Assembly (NCBI GenBank): GCA_015207155.1
Contig: JADEXK010000031.1
Coordinates: 1-64,000, forward strand
Direction of reading: 5' to 3'
DNA: 64,000 nt
Source of the DNA: Nostocales cyanobacterium LEGE 11386
Lineage (GTDB): Bacteria > Cyanobacteriota > Cyanobacteriia > Cyanobacteriales > Nostocaceae
The number at the start of each line of letters is the position of its first letter. The first letter of the stretch is position 1. Under the pieces are notes generated by a model. The model made no database searches and was not told the DNA's origin. It saw nothing but the letters and a program-made list of their open reading frames with translations. Positions 44,279-53,247 of the stretch are shown piece by piece. A program made the translations under genes and the position numbers.

Positions 44279-45256
44279 ATGAAAAATTTGTTGCAATTAG
44301 AACCTCCTCAAGCTTTCCTCTCTCCACTTTTAGAATTACGAGACTACTATGCTCGCCTCGTAGAAGAGTATGAAAACTTGTATAAACAAGCGCGATCGCA
44401 GCTCGATCATGTAGATGCTTTGTTATCTAACTGGTCTGCTCAATCAAATGCAGTTCATCAGGTTTCTGCTCTTCCTCAAGAAGATTCATTGTTATCAAGC
44501 ACAGATCACATTCATCACTGTGATCAGAATTTGCTTGATTCTATCCAGTCTCAACTTCCAGACTCAGAAGACTTGGAGATAGAGGATTCAGCTTCTAGAA
44601 TTACAGATGTTCAAGAGCCTCTAGAAAGTAAAGATCAATCAATTAGAGTGCCGGACATTCCCATGCTACCTGAGTATCAACCGCAAACTCGGATGGAAGC
44701 TATCAAAAATCTTTTGCGAGAACATCTTGGCAGTGTTTGTCACATAGATTTTATTGTGCGATCGCTTTATGGAGACTTAGAGCCACCCATCTTTAAAGTA
44801 GTCAAAGGTAGAGTCCAATCCTCACTGACACAAGGTAGAGAAAGAAATGCCTGGTCGGGTATTCCTGACGAACCAGGTTGTTACACTCTAGATTTGAGTT
44901 TGGTAAATTCCAATAAAACTAAAGGTTACTCACAGACAACCAAACCCAAAAAGAAGAAACCTCTTCCTATCCAGAATCCAAATGTAGTTCCCATGCTCAA
45001 AGAATTTCAGGGTCAATTTTTGATAGATGCTCTTTCCTCTTTCTTGGAAAAAAATTCCGGCAGAGTTTTCAGTGTTGCTGAAATCATCTTCGGTCTTTAT
45101 GGAGAACTAAACGATCGGCAAGTTAGAGAAGTTAAAACCAAGGTACTTAATGAACTATCACGAGGTTATCGGACGGGACGATTCTCTAGAGTGCCTGACA
45201 AAATCGGCTTCTATACTTGGGATTCAAAGTTCATGCTAGAGCCAAGTCGAGGGTGA
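44279..45256 (+). CDS. protein with two winged-helix-like repeats, unknown function
   Basis: A 325-residue soluble protein. Residues 15-55 are a coiled coil, 60-130 acidic linker. Two related domains follow, about 137-210 and 247-316, each with the pattern I/L-x3-L-x5-G-x-V-x3-I-I/V-x2-LYG-L ... VK-x-R/K-V ... L-x-x-G and the ending P-D-x-x-G-x-YT-x-D (IPDEPGCYTLD; VPDKIGFYTWD). The layout recalls HARE-HTH-type winged helices, which are thought to bind DNA, but this is a resemblance by eye only. It forms an operon with the zinc-ribbon gene before it. I do not recognise the gene. Confidence 0.68.
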   Translation: MKNLLQLEPPQAFLSPLLELRDYYARLVEEYENLYKQARSQLDHVDALLSNWSAQSNAVHQVSALPQEDSLLSSTDHIHHCDQNLLDSIQSQLPDSEDLEIEDSASRITDVQEPLESKDQSIRVPDIPMLPEYQPQTRMEAIKNLLREHLGSVCHIDFIVRSLYGDLEPPIFKVVKGRVQSSLTQGRERNAWSGIPDEPGCYTLDLSLVNSNKTKGYSQTTKPKKKKPLPIQNPNVVPMLKEFQGQFLIDALSSFLEKNSGRVFSVAEIIFGLYGELNDRQVREVKTKVLNELSRGYRTGRFSRVPDKIGFYTWDSKFMLEPSRG

Positions 45257-45350
45257 ATGAGGAGGATGGGGAGATGGGGGGATGGGGAGAAATTTAATTT
45301 TTTTGACTAACACCAAAATCTTTCTCTTGTCCCCTTGTCCCCTTGTCTCC

Positions 45351-46868
45351 CTATCCCCAAGCAAGAGTCCGCTTAACTGCCTGTTGCCATGTGGCGAAAT
45401 TAGCTGCTGCTTGATGTTTTCCTTGACTAGGCTCAAATATGCGGTCAATTTGCCGTTGGCTGACTAATGCGGCATAGTCATCCCAAAAACCCACAGCTAG
45501 ACCTGCCGCAAAGGCTGCACCTTGTACGGTAGTATCGCGCATGATGGGGCGTTCTACGGGAATTCCCAATACATCTGCCTGGAACTGCATGAGAAAATTA
45601 TTCTCGCAAGCACCACCATCTACAGTTAATCGCCCCATGGGAATATGACAAGAGGCGTTGATTGCTTGTACTACTTCTAGAACTTGATAGGCGATCGCTT
45701 CTAAGACGGCACGGACTAAATGCTGGGGTTGTACACTGGCGGTAATGCCAAAAAAGGCTCCTCTGGCACTCATATCCCAATGGGGTGCGCCTAGTCCACT
45801 AAAGGCAGGGACAAAGTACACGCCACCATTATCTGTGACTTGGTTTGCCATTGCTTCAGTTTCGGCGGCGGTTTTAATTAGCTTGATACCGTCACGTAAC
45901 CATTGAACACAAGCGCCACTAGTAAACATACTACCTTCTAAGGCATAGCCCACATCTAACCTATTGTTTTGGTTGATTTGCGTCCATGCCACTGTGGAAA
46001 TGAGTTGACGCTGAGAACGCACAATATTAGAGCCTGTATGAGCCACCAAAAAGCTCCCAGTGCCATAGGTGCATTTCATCAAACCGGGGCGATCGCAGCC
46101 ATGACCAAATAAAGATGCTTGCTGATCACCCAAGATAGCAGCAATGGGAATTTCTGCACCTAGTAAAGTGGCATCGGTGCAGCCAAATTTGCCTAAACTG
46201 GGCTGAATCTGGGGCAAAATATCAGCCGGAATCTGCAATAATTCCAGTAATGTCTGATCCCAGTCACAGGTCTTGAGATTCATCAGCATGGTACGGCTGG
46301 CGTTGCTGTGGTCGGTAGCATGAACTTTTCCCCCTGTGAGGTTCCACAGTACCCAACTATCAATTGTGCCTGCTAAGACATGATTCAAGTTAATATCTGC
46401 AATATTGTCTAATAGCCATCTCAACTTGGTGGCTGAGAAGTAGGCATCAATCACCAAACCAGTGCGATCGTAAATTTCTTGACCATAGCCTTGTTCTTGT
46501 AACTGATGGCAAAGGGGAGCGGTGCGGCGGTCTTGCCATACTATTGCTGGATGTAGTGGTTTCCCGGTAGTTTTATCCCAAATTAAGCAGGTTTCTCGCT
46601 GCACAGTCAGTCCCAATGCCGCAATAGCTGATGGTTTAATTTGAGCGTTTTTAATGGCGGTTTGCATCACCCAGCAAGTATCGCGCCAAATTTCTTCAGG
46701 GTCATGTTCCAACCATCCCGGTTGAGGATAATACTGGGTTAGTTCTTTGTATGCTTGCCCGATAATCTCGCCGTTGGCGTTAAATACAAAAGCCCGATTA
46801 CCTGTCGTACCCAAGTCCAGTGCTAAAATGTAGCCAGATGATGGAGTTATGCTGCCGAATGTCTGCAT
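45351..46868 (-). CDS. glpK: glycerol kinase
   Basis: A 505-residue FGGY-family kinase, normal length. The phosphate-binding motif LALDLGTTGNRAFVF is at residues 15-29, the substrate region has IVWQDRRTA, and the family signatures ILGDQQASLFGHG and TYGTGSF identify glycerol kinase rather than xylulokinase. It phosphorylates glycerol to sn-glycerol 3-phosphate with ATP, feeding glycerolipid synthesis. The canonical Ser/Thr-Arg of GTTSxR reads TGNRAF, as in the cyanobacterial form. No glpF or glpD neighbour is present. Confidence 0.93.
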   Translation of the reverse strand: MQTFGSITPSSGYILALDLGTTGNRAFVFNANGEIIGQAYKELTQYYPQPGWLEHDPEEIWRDTCWVMQTAIKNAQIKPSAIAALGLTVQRETCLIWDKTTGKPLHPAIVWQDRRTAPLCHQLQEQGYGQEIYDRTGLVIDAYFSATKLRWLLDNIADINLNHVLAGTIDSWVLWNLTGGKVHATDHSNASRTMLMNLKTCDWDQTLLELLQIPADILPQIQPSLGKFGCTDATLLGAEIPIAAILGDQQASLFGHGCDRPGLMKCTYGTGSFLVAHTGSNIVRSQRQLISTVAWTQINQNNRLDVGYALEGSMFTSGACVQWLRDGIKLIKTAAETEAMANQVTDNGGVYFVPAFSGLGAPHWDMSARGAFFGITASVQPQHLVRAVLEAIAYQVLEVVQAINASCHIPMGRLTVDGGACENNFLMQFQADVLGIPVERPIMRDTTVQGAAFAAGLAVGFWDDYAALVSQRQIDRIFEPSQGKHQAAANFATWQQAVKRTLAWG

Positions 46869-46904
46869 ATGGAAAAATTACTACGATCCCTAAACACAAT
46901 ACTC

Positions 46905-47429
46905 CTAGATCGTTAGCCAATCTTCCCGACTTATCCCGTAAATTACCACCTCATTTCCCAAAATTTCCATCGTCCCTTGCAATTTTTCCCCTAACTTTTG
47001 GGCGACACGTATGGAAGCAATATTCTCTGGACGAATCAAACTAATTACATGGGACTGCTTTAACTCTTGAAAAGCATAGTCTATGGACGCTTTTGCACCT
47101 TCTGTAGCCAAACCATGTCCCCAATCAACCCGCCGTAAACTCCAACCAATTTCAAATCCAGGCCAGCCCTCTGGTTGCCAACAACCAATGCGACCAATCA
47201 TTTCACCACTTTGGCGTTCCTCAACTCCCCACATGCCATAGCCCCGCAGTTGCCAGTGACCAATAATCATGGACATATTTCGCCAAGCATCTTCACGCGA
47301 TAGAGGTTTTCCCATACCGATGTAGCGCATAACTTCTGGATCACCGCACATCTCGGCATAAGCATCAAAGTCTGCTGCACAAAATCCACGCAAAATCAAA
47401 CGTGGGGTATCAATTTGAGGAACCAACAT
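46905..47429 (-). CDS. GNAT-family acetyltransferase (RimJ/RimL-like)
   Basis: A 174-residue enzyme. DTPRLILRGF at the N-terminus and the acetyl-CoA binding region (GWSLRRVDWGHGLATEGAKA) are typical of the RimJ/RimL branch, which acetylates N-terminal or small-molecule amines; the C-terminal VISLIRPENIASIRVAQKLG confirms it. ATG at 47429 is used as the family starts there; in-frame upstream starts would add 13 unrelated residues. It lies 36 bp upstream of glpK on the same strand, yet no functional link is obvious. Confidence 0.88.
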   Translation of the reverse strand: MLVPQIDTPRLILRGFCAADFDAYAEMCGDPEVMRYIGMGKPLSREDAWRNMSMIIGHWQLRGYGMWGVEERQSGEMIGRIGCWQPEGWPGFEIGWSLRRVDWGHGLATEGAKASIDYAFQELKQSHVISLIRPENIASIRVAQKLGEKLQGTMEILGNEVVIYGISREDWLTI

Positions 47430-47862
47430 GATTACAATCTGACTTTTAACCTGTACTTTAGACTTCAATCACGCCTTCAAGCATAGCAGAGTCAGAATGA
47501 CCCTCGGATATCGCAGCGATGCGGAAGGCATTAGCAGTCCGACTGGAAAAATGCCGATTCTTGAAAGTTTTGAGGTATCTTTGACATTGTTTTTGCATCT
47601 GGGTACACTCTTGACATGATAAGCGATTATACGGGAACTTATTGTATAATAAGTAGTTAAACTAATTAAACAGACATCCTCATTGGATTCACAAGCTCTC
47701 TATCTTAGCAAAAGGTGGATATGGTGAAAGTTAGAGAACCTGAGATTGCCCAAATCGATAGGTTAAGTTGATGAGAGTCACCGATAACTAACAGTATTCA
47801 GTAGAATAGCTGAATAAGCAATTTGCACACTAAACCTTACAGTTACATTGAGAAAAAGTAAT
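47430..47862. other. intergenic region without recognisable gene
   Basis: About 430 bp between divergent genes. TACGGGAACTTATTGTATAATAAG (47631-47654) has a TATAAT-like sequence on the plus strand with TTGACA (47611-47616) too far off for a normal pair. No repeat or RNA gene was recognised. Confidence 0.35.
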
Positions 47863-48822
47863 ATGATAAATATTTTTAAAGCTAATCAAATGCACTTCAC
47901 AGCTTTCGACAAGAAAGAGTCAATTGAATATTTTAAAAGACAGGGAATTTTTCTTCTATCTCAACCTGAAAAGGCACATATAATTGTTAGCGAAAGAATT
48001 AATCATCTCAATCAGTACATAAGACTTTATGGCAAAAACAAAAGCTACCTTACATGGACGAGAGAACCCCGGTATAATCAACACTTTTCCCGTATAAAGA
48101 AAGGCTTTTTGTGGAAGCCTGACATTCATGTCATGAACGTATACACAGGGGATGTGTTTGTAAATAACTATTATGAAAACAGCTACAGACTTGTTATTGA
48201 TAGACATTTAGAACTGTTTAGCAAAGAAAATTTTTTAGACTTTAAAACTAAAAAAATTGCTTTTCTAGCAACAAATCAAAAAGGTAATACAAGCTTGAAA
48301 AAAGAGGGTAAAGAACTCGATCTTTATCGTTTACGTAATCAAATAGCTTTAAAGGGATATGGCTTAAACAAGGTTGATATCTATGGCAGAGGGTGGCCAG
48401 ACGGAATTTCTAAAGAAGACTCTAGATCAGATAACCGAGTTCAAAGGAAGGGAGAAATTTTGAGTAACTATCACTTTAATTTATGCTTTGAAAATACAAA
48501 CTATCCTTACTACTGTACCGAGAAAATTTGGGAAAGTATTAAATATGGCTGCCTTCCTATATATTATGGGAAAGAGAATAAGATATATGAAGACTTTTCC
48601 AAAGAAAGCTTTCTAGATTACTGTGACTTCAATGACACAGAAGCACTGTTGACATACATTGATAATATGTCAGTATCTGAATTTGTTGACCGCATGAATG
48701 CGTGTATAAAAGTTTTCAATAAGGTTTATGAAAAAGTTGCTACATACTCTTCGCGAGAAACAGTACTCAATCCAGATATGTTAATGAGAATAGTTTGTAA
48801 AGTTCAAAGTATTATATCGTAA
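47863..48822 (+). CDS. glycosyltransferase family 10 (fucosyltransferase-like)
   Basis: A 319-residue protein whose C-terminal half carries the GT10 signature: LCFENTNYPYYCTEKIWESI followed by YGCLPIYYG, the GDP-fucose-binding segment of alpha-1,3/4-fucosyltransferases. The N-terminal half has WTREP in place of the usual acceptor motif. It likely adds fucose or a related sugar to surface polysaccharide or lipopolysaccharide. ATG at 47863 is preferred over TTG 47848. Base composition is more AT-rich than neighbours, consistent with horizontal exchange. Other glycosyltransferase genes lie within 8 kb. Confidence 0.85.
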   Translation: MINIFKANQMHFTAFDKKESIEYFKRQGIFLLSQPEKAHIIVSERINHLNQYIRLYGKNKSYLTWTREPRYNQHFSRIKKGFLWKPDIHVMNVYTGDVFVNNYYENSYRLVIDRHLELFSKENFLDFKTKKIAFLATNQKGNTSLKKEGKELDLYRLRNQIALKGYGLNKVDIYGRGWPDGISKEDSRSDNRVQRKGEILSNYHFNLCFENTNYPYYCTEKIWESIKYGCLPIYYGKENKIYEDFSKESFLDYCDFNDTEALLTYIDNMSVSEFVDRMNACIKVFNKVYEKVATYSSRETVLNPDMLMRIVCKVQSIIS

Positions 48823-49118
48823 GCTGAATCATCCGTAGCCCTCAAGCATATTGCTAAGGAACTTCCAAATAAATATTCCATCACTTTTGACGCTGAGGAG
48901 GCTAGGGAAGCAGGGGGATATGACACGCACTAATGGGATAATTTATTTCTTGGAGTTCCCTAAACCCCGGCATGAATTACGCAAACAATTACAAACTGCT
49001 TGATTGATAGGCGTTTACGCTTTTCTTAATGCCATTCTCCTCTGCAACGCCACTTGCACCCCAGTCCCTATTCCCCGTTGCTTCTTATCCCCAGAGGGAA
49101 ACCCGAGTTCCCCAATCC
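48823..49118. other. intergenic region with a possible coding remnant
   Basis: About 296 bp. An open stretch 48823-48931 reads ...VALKHIAKELPNKYS... and stops at TAA 48929-48931; it lacks a start and may be a gene remnant, but no family was recognised. The rest includes TCCCCTATTC-type filler. Confidence 0.3.
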
Positions 49119-50282
49119 CTATTGCCTCAAAATAATATATTTTTTCGCATCAAAACTAATTAAGCCTTGCTGTTGTAATTTACCCATCAATCGGGTGATT
49201 GTGACTCTGGTTGTACAGCAAGCACTAGCGATATCTTCATGAGTAAAGCGAACACTTAAGCGAGTTCCTTCTGGTACAGGTTCGCCAATTTCCTGTTTCA
49301 ATAGTTCCAATAGGTTGTGCAATCGTTCTTCTACGCGCCGCCTACCAGTAATGAATAACAAAGATTCTGTCTGCTGTAGACGTTGATTGATTTTTGGTAA
49401 CAGAGTATGACTTAGTGAAGAGTCTGTAGCTATTTCTGAGAGATAAATAGAGACTAATTCTACATCTGACAAGGCTACGGCTTGATAAATTGGTAGTGAG
49501 GTCATGTGAGAGCCAAAAACCATGTCTTTTGTGGCTAATCCTATCAACACTTCTTCACCAGTTTCACAAAAAGTACTTAGCTTGACTAAGCCTTGACAAA
49601 CATAGCCAATTACCAGGGGATTGAGAGGAATAGTATCTCCTTTAGAATATTTACACACAGGGCGATCCTGAGTAAGGTCGCTATCGTGATGAATTAATTC
49701 TGATTTTTTTCTCTGACGTTCATTGATATCACGTAGCAGCCAACGCAAAGAGTTTACCCTACCCTGTTGATTACGAACTACTGCCACTGTGAAAGCTGCG
49801 TCAAAAAACTCGCCATGATTTTGTTGCAAACGCACCACTAACTCTTTAACTCTGTCTGACTGCAATAGCTGGTTAAGTTCACTACGAAAGATCTGTCGTT
49901 CTTCAAGACGGACAAAATTAACTATTGGTTTGCCTACCAGTAATTGCCTGGAAACGTTGAGCAATTTAGCTGCGGCAAGATTGGCTTCTTTGATGATCCC
50001 TTCTGCATTAGTAACTAAATAGCCGTCTGGTGCAAACTCGAATAAATCTTGGTAGTGTTGGCGTTCGGTTTCTAGCAAATTTCGGGTTTGTATGAGTTCT
50101 TCATTTTGCTGATAAAGTTCCTCTGCTGCTAATTGCACCATTTTTGAGGTGTTGTAGAGTTCCTTAAACGCTTGCGGTAGGAGTTCGGGCGGAATCCAAG
50201 GCAAGACGCTAGCTGTTTGGTACAAATCTGCTAAACGGCTGTGTAATGCTTCTGCTCTTTGGATAAATTGTTCTATATTCAC
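49119..50282 (-). CDS. PAS-domain Crp/FNR-like transcription regulator
   Basis: A 387-residue regulator. Residues 1-80 are helical, then a PAS domain (about 80-190, FEFAPDGYLVTNAEGIIKEA), a cNMP-binding-like beta domain (about 205-300, RPVCKYSKGDTIPL) and a C-terminal Crp HTH (about 310-385, FTHEDIASACCTTRVTITRLM). PAS plus Crp fusions are found in cyanobacteria and resemble NtcA/PII-independent regulators in the output half; the effector is unknown. The HTH recognition helix differs from NtcA. It lies between glycan genes but targets cannot be inferred. Confidence 0.85.
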   Translation of the reverse strand: MNIEQFIQRAEALHSRLADLYQTASVLPWIPPELLPQAFKELYNTSKMVQLAAEELYQQNEELIQTRNLLETERQHYQDLFEFAPDGYLVTNAEGIIKEANLAAAKLLNVSRQLLVGKPIVNFVRLEERQIFRSELNQLLQSDRVKELVVRLQQNHGEFFDAAFTVAVVRNQQGRVNSLRWLLRDINERQRKKSELIHHDSDLTQDRPVCKYSKGDTIPLNPLVIGYVCQGLVKLSTFCETGEEVLIGLATKDMVFGSHMTSLPIYQAVALSDVELVSIYLSEIATDSSLSHTLLPKINQRLQQTESLLFITGRRRVEERLHNLLELLKQEIGEPVPEGTRLSVRFTHEDIASACCTTRVTITRLMGKLQQQGLISFDAKKYIILRQ

Positions 50283-50631
50283 CTTAAATTCCCACTACTT
50301 GCTTGCAGAGGTTAAGCAAAAATGCCACTAGATCAATCATGGGTGAAATTGCTTCACTCTTATGACTGACATGTGATGAAACTTTGAATAAGCTGCAATT
50401 CCTGCCCGAATGAACTCTGAATATGGACATATATTCTAGTGTTCTACTAATTTCTGAACCTACCACAAAATAGGTAGATTAGTACTTTGGTAACTAAAAT
50501 GTTGCAATTCAACCTAAATGTGCAATTGTTTATAGGTGTAATCTGAAGAATTGCATAATGTTAATAGATGAGATTTATTTACATATATTTATCCTTGAAA
50601 AGAGTTTAATTTTTATTATTAATACTTCCTT
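50283..50631. other. intergenic region, AT-rich
   Basis: About 350 bp upstream of the PAS-Crp gene, presumably its promoter region. TGCAATTCAACCTAAATGTGCAATTG (50501-50526) has a direct repeat TGCAATT. Nothing else recognised. Confidence 0.35.
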
Positions 50632-51051
50632 CTATCTTTGGTGAGAAAATTCTGAGGACTTAGCTAAGTATGAACGTAAAAGTCGCCGACCCAAAAGGTT
50701 GCCAATTTCTGACCAAACCCATGAACCAAGTAAAGTTGTGGCCAGCAAAGATATTAAATAAGAAGGTAGAGTCGGTAAACCAAAAATTTCTAGCATAGAG
50801 GCAAAAGTGATAGCGACACCAATAATAGTTCCGACAAAAGGAATTAAAAGTTGTAACTTTCCCCATCTAGGTAGAGTAGCAGGTGAATGATTTTGCTCCC
50901 AATCTTGCACTCGTTGTCGCAGTGTTATAGCAAACGGCAATCCACAGAGAAAACTAATTAATAAGCCAATTAAAAGTAAAAAATATGGTGGTTGTGGAAA
51001 TTTAAATAGTACGAAGTCTTGGAATTGCTGTAAATATGTAGACCAGTCCAT
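50632..51051 (-). CDS. small integral membrane protein, unknown function
   Basis: A 139-residue protein with three hydrophobic segments (FLLLIGLLISFLCGLPFAI, LLIPFVGTIIGVAITFASML, LISLLATTLLGSWVW). It starts at ATG 51051, decided by GGAGG at 51061-51065 on the minus strand; a further in-frame TTG upstream is unlikely. No family recognised. Confidence 0.65.
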   Translation of the reverse strand: MDWSTYLQQFQDFVLFKFPQPPYFLLLIGLLISFLCGLPFAITLRQRVQDWEQNHSPATLPRWGKLQLLIPFVGTIIGVAITFASMLEIFGLPTLPSYLISLLATTLLGSWVWSEIGNLLGRRLLRSYLAKSSEFSHQR

Positions 51052-51472
51052 GGTAAATGCACCTCCGATTTTCAATGCTTGTACTGCCAGCATCCTTATA
51101 GCCTGTGTCTGTTAACAAGTTGCGATCGCCTCGATTTTTTACTATCAAATCGAGACGAAATTACAATAAATCTTGAAGTTATGGGAAGTAAACACCAATC
51201 AGACCAGAGTTTTACTCAATTGGTCAGTATTTTGGTTTATAGAAAGGTATTTATTCCGAATTCAACTTTTCCGTTCTTGTCTTAAATTACTTTGTCTTCT
51301 CTACAGTAATTTAATATTTGTGATTATTGTTACTATCATTTATTACAATAGCTACTATTTTTTTTTAAAACTTCCACCGCAGGAATCAGACCACTACTAA
51401 CCCAGGTATGGGGTTAATTTTAAGAGATTTTGTGTTGTTGCATACATTTAAATGATTGTTAAGTAATTTTTA

Positions 51473-51502
51473 TTGCTAGTAAAAATTAGCAAAATGTATA
51501 GA
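51473..51502 (+). promoter_or_regulatory. promoter-like sequence upstream of the orphan terminator
   Basis: TTGCTA (51473-51478), 18-base spacer, TATAGA (51497-51502). It would give a transcript of about 155 bases ending at the terminator at 51666. AT-rich surroundings make chance matches likely. Confidence 0.3.
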
Positions 51503-51508
51503 TAATTA

Positions 51509-51666
51509 CACAATGACTTAACAAGTATTAGCAACTTTAGTTAGAGGAAAAGTTGCGAATTAATTTGCTGTATTGGAAAGTAAGCATAACAGCTTATCAA
51601 CGCGCGAGGTTGCAGGAGTGATGGCTGCCATGTCAATATGATCGCTGCTAATCACTCCTGTTTTTT
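51509..51666 (+). ncRNA. candidate small RNA (unassigned family)
   Basis: Inferred only from a promoter-like pair before it and an intrinsic terminator at its end, with no protein-coding frame between and no plus-strand gene upstream within 2.6 kb. The sequence was not recognised as 6S, tmRNA, SRP RNA, RNase P or a Yfr-type RNA. Confidence 0.35.
51613..51666 (+). terminator. strong intrinsic terminator, orphan
   Basis: CAGGAGTGAT (51613-51622) pairs perfectly with ATCACTCCTG (51651-51660); the stem is extended inside by GGCTGC/GCTGCT-type pairing with one mismatch. TTTTTT follows at 51661-51666. The nearest plus-strand gene upstream ends at 48822 and the downstream gene is on the minus strand, so it does not belong to a known gene. 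Confidence 0.75.
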
Positions 51667-51773
51667 AATTTTTTTAAACTAATTACACTGAAAACGCAGG
51701 AGACAGGTAGAGCATTAGCTTCAAAGCAAGGTTTTAAACCGGACTTCTCACTTAGCACTTTTTATACTAGCAA

Positions 51774-52991
51774 TTATTTCTGACCATCCAGTTCCAGACA
51801 AACTTGTTCATAACGTTTTCCCGCAATATCCCAAGTGAACTCTGTTTCTACTAGTTGTCTGGCGTTGTCAGACAATTTTGAACGCAGTTGTGGCTGATCA
51901 AATAGTTGACTGATGGCGGTGACGTAATCGGCGGGTTCATTAGCGCGTAACGCTCGTAGTGGTGTATCTACAGCTAGTCCTTCTAGACCGCGATCGCTAG
52001 CCACGACTGGCACACCGGCGGCCATTGCTTCTAAAGTTTTATTTTTAATGCCAAATCCTGTCCGCATCGGCACAACGCAGACTGTTGATTGGTGTAAGTA
52101 ATCTACCATTGAAGGCACTCTGCCAGTTACATTAACTCCTGGTTGTTTGAGTGCTAAAACTTCCGGTGCTGGACGAGAACCAACAATATCAAAAGTTGTC
52201 TGGGGATAATATTTTTGAATTTCTGGTAAAACTTGATTAGTAAAAAAGCAAACAGCATCAATGTTTGCTAAATTATCCATTGCACCAATAAAAACTAATT
52301 TATATCCTCCTGGATCGGTGGTACGGTTGGGAAATGTCACTAAATCAACGCCATTAGGAATTACTGTAATTTCCTTGTGAGGATGAAATTTTTGGAGTTG
52401 ACTTTTATCTTCTTCTGTAGTTACCACCAGTGCTGAAAATTTTGAGCCATATTTTTGCTCATAACGACGTAAAAGCGGCAAATTAATTTGATCTCGTAGC
52501 CTATTTTCGGAAACGCCTGATGCTAGCTGATTAAGACAACTGCCATAGACAGAACTATGAATATTAACTACGGTTCTTAAAGATTTTTGAAAATGCGATC
52601 GCACATAAATTTCATTGACACTATGTTCGCAGGTAATCACATCACATTTTTGCTCCTGTACATAATTATCAATCCATGCTTGCATCTCTACTGAATAACG
52701 GTTAAGTACACTTGGTGGTGTTCCCTGTTGCCAAAACTCACTCAAGCGCTGTATTTTCTTCACGATTCCCGATGCTGTTCCCGCATCTGGGGGACGTTCA
52801 AACACAACTAGATGATCCACGCAGTCCTGCAATCCGGCAATTTCTACTTCCGTAACATCGCGATCGCGTTGAGTCACAAGGGTGATAGCGTGACGTTGAC
52901 TTAAATGTTTCAGTAAATTAAACGTTCTCACTTGAGTTCCCCCCCGTGTCGGCGGATAAGGAAAGGTAGAAGACAGCATTAAGATGTGCAT
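51774..52991 (-). CDS. glycosyltransferase family 4
   Basis: A 405-residue GT-B enzyme. The N-terminus MLSSTFPYPPTRGGTQVRTFNL is the acceptor-binding loop, and the C-terminal donor domain has VIPNGVDLVTFP, LVFIGAMDNLANIDAV and the EX7E-like segment GFGIKNKTLEAMAAGVPVVASDRGLEG. It transfers an activated sugar to a growing glycan, probably in the cytoplasm at the membrane. It is divergent from the three-gene glycan operon at 53.2-56.2 kb. Confidence 0.9.
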   Translation of the reverse strand: MHILMLSSTFPYPPTRGGTQVRTFNLLKHLSQRHAITLVTQRDRDVTEVEIAGLQDCVDHLVVFERPPDAGTASGIVKKIQRLSEFWQQGTPPSVLNRYSVEMQAWIDNYVQEQKCDVITCEHSVNEIYVRSHFQKSLRTVVNIHSSVYGSCLNQLASGVSENRLRDQINLPLLRRYEQKYGSKFSALVVTTEEDKSQLQKFHPHKEITVIPNGVDLVTFPNRTTDPGGYKLVFIGAMDNLANIDAVCFFTNQVLPEIQKYYPQTTFDIVGSRPAPEVLALKQPGVNVTGRVPSMVDYLHQSTVCVVPMRTGFGIKNKTLEAMAAGVPVVASDRGLEGLAVDTPLRALRANEPADYVTAISQLFDQPQLRSKLSDNARQLVETEFTWDIAGKRYEQVCLELDGQK

Positions 52992-53247
52992 ATAACCAAT
53001 TAACCGGAAATCAGATTAAATCAAAATATGACACATATACCATGCCCTGATTCCCGGCTGGATGTCATCATCTAGTTTTCGTAAAGTTTTAACAAGTTGA
53101 AGTTAATTCAAAGCTAAATATCAAGTTAGTGAATCATGATCATAAATTTTCCGTATTTTTACACATAAATTGTTGTGTTTACTGAAGTTTCTACGGCAAA
53201 ATATATTTGTCTTCAGTGATTTTATCAGTGAATGAGGATTGAGCTAG

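Larger units (their letters stand above)
51052..51773. other. gene-free region containing an orphan terminator
   Basis: About 720 bp, no protein gene on either strand. It holds a promoter-like pair at 51473-51502 and a strong hairpin with T run at 51613-51666 on the plus strand, described separately. Confidence 0.5.

Noticed and set aside
45257..45295. G-rich run (GGGGAGATGGGGGGATGGGG) as possible G-quadruplex
   Set aside because: It is the common G-rich intergenic filler of this genome, also seen at 4134-4161; no specific evidence for a structure or role.
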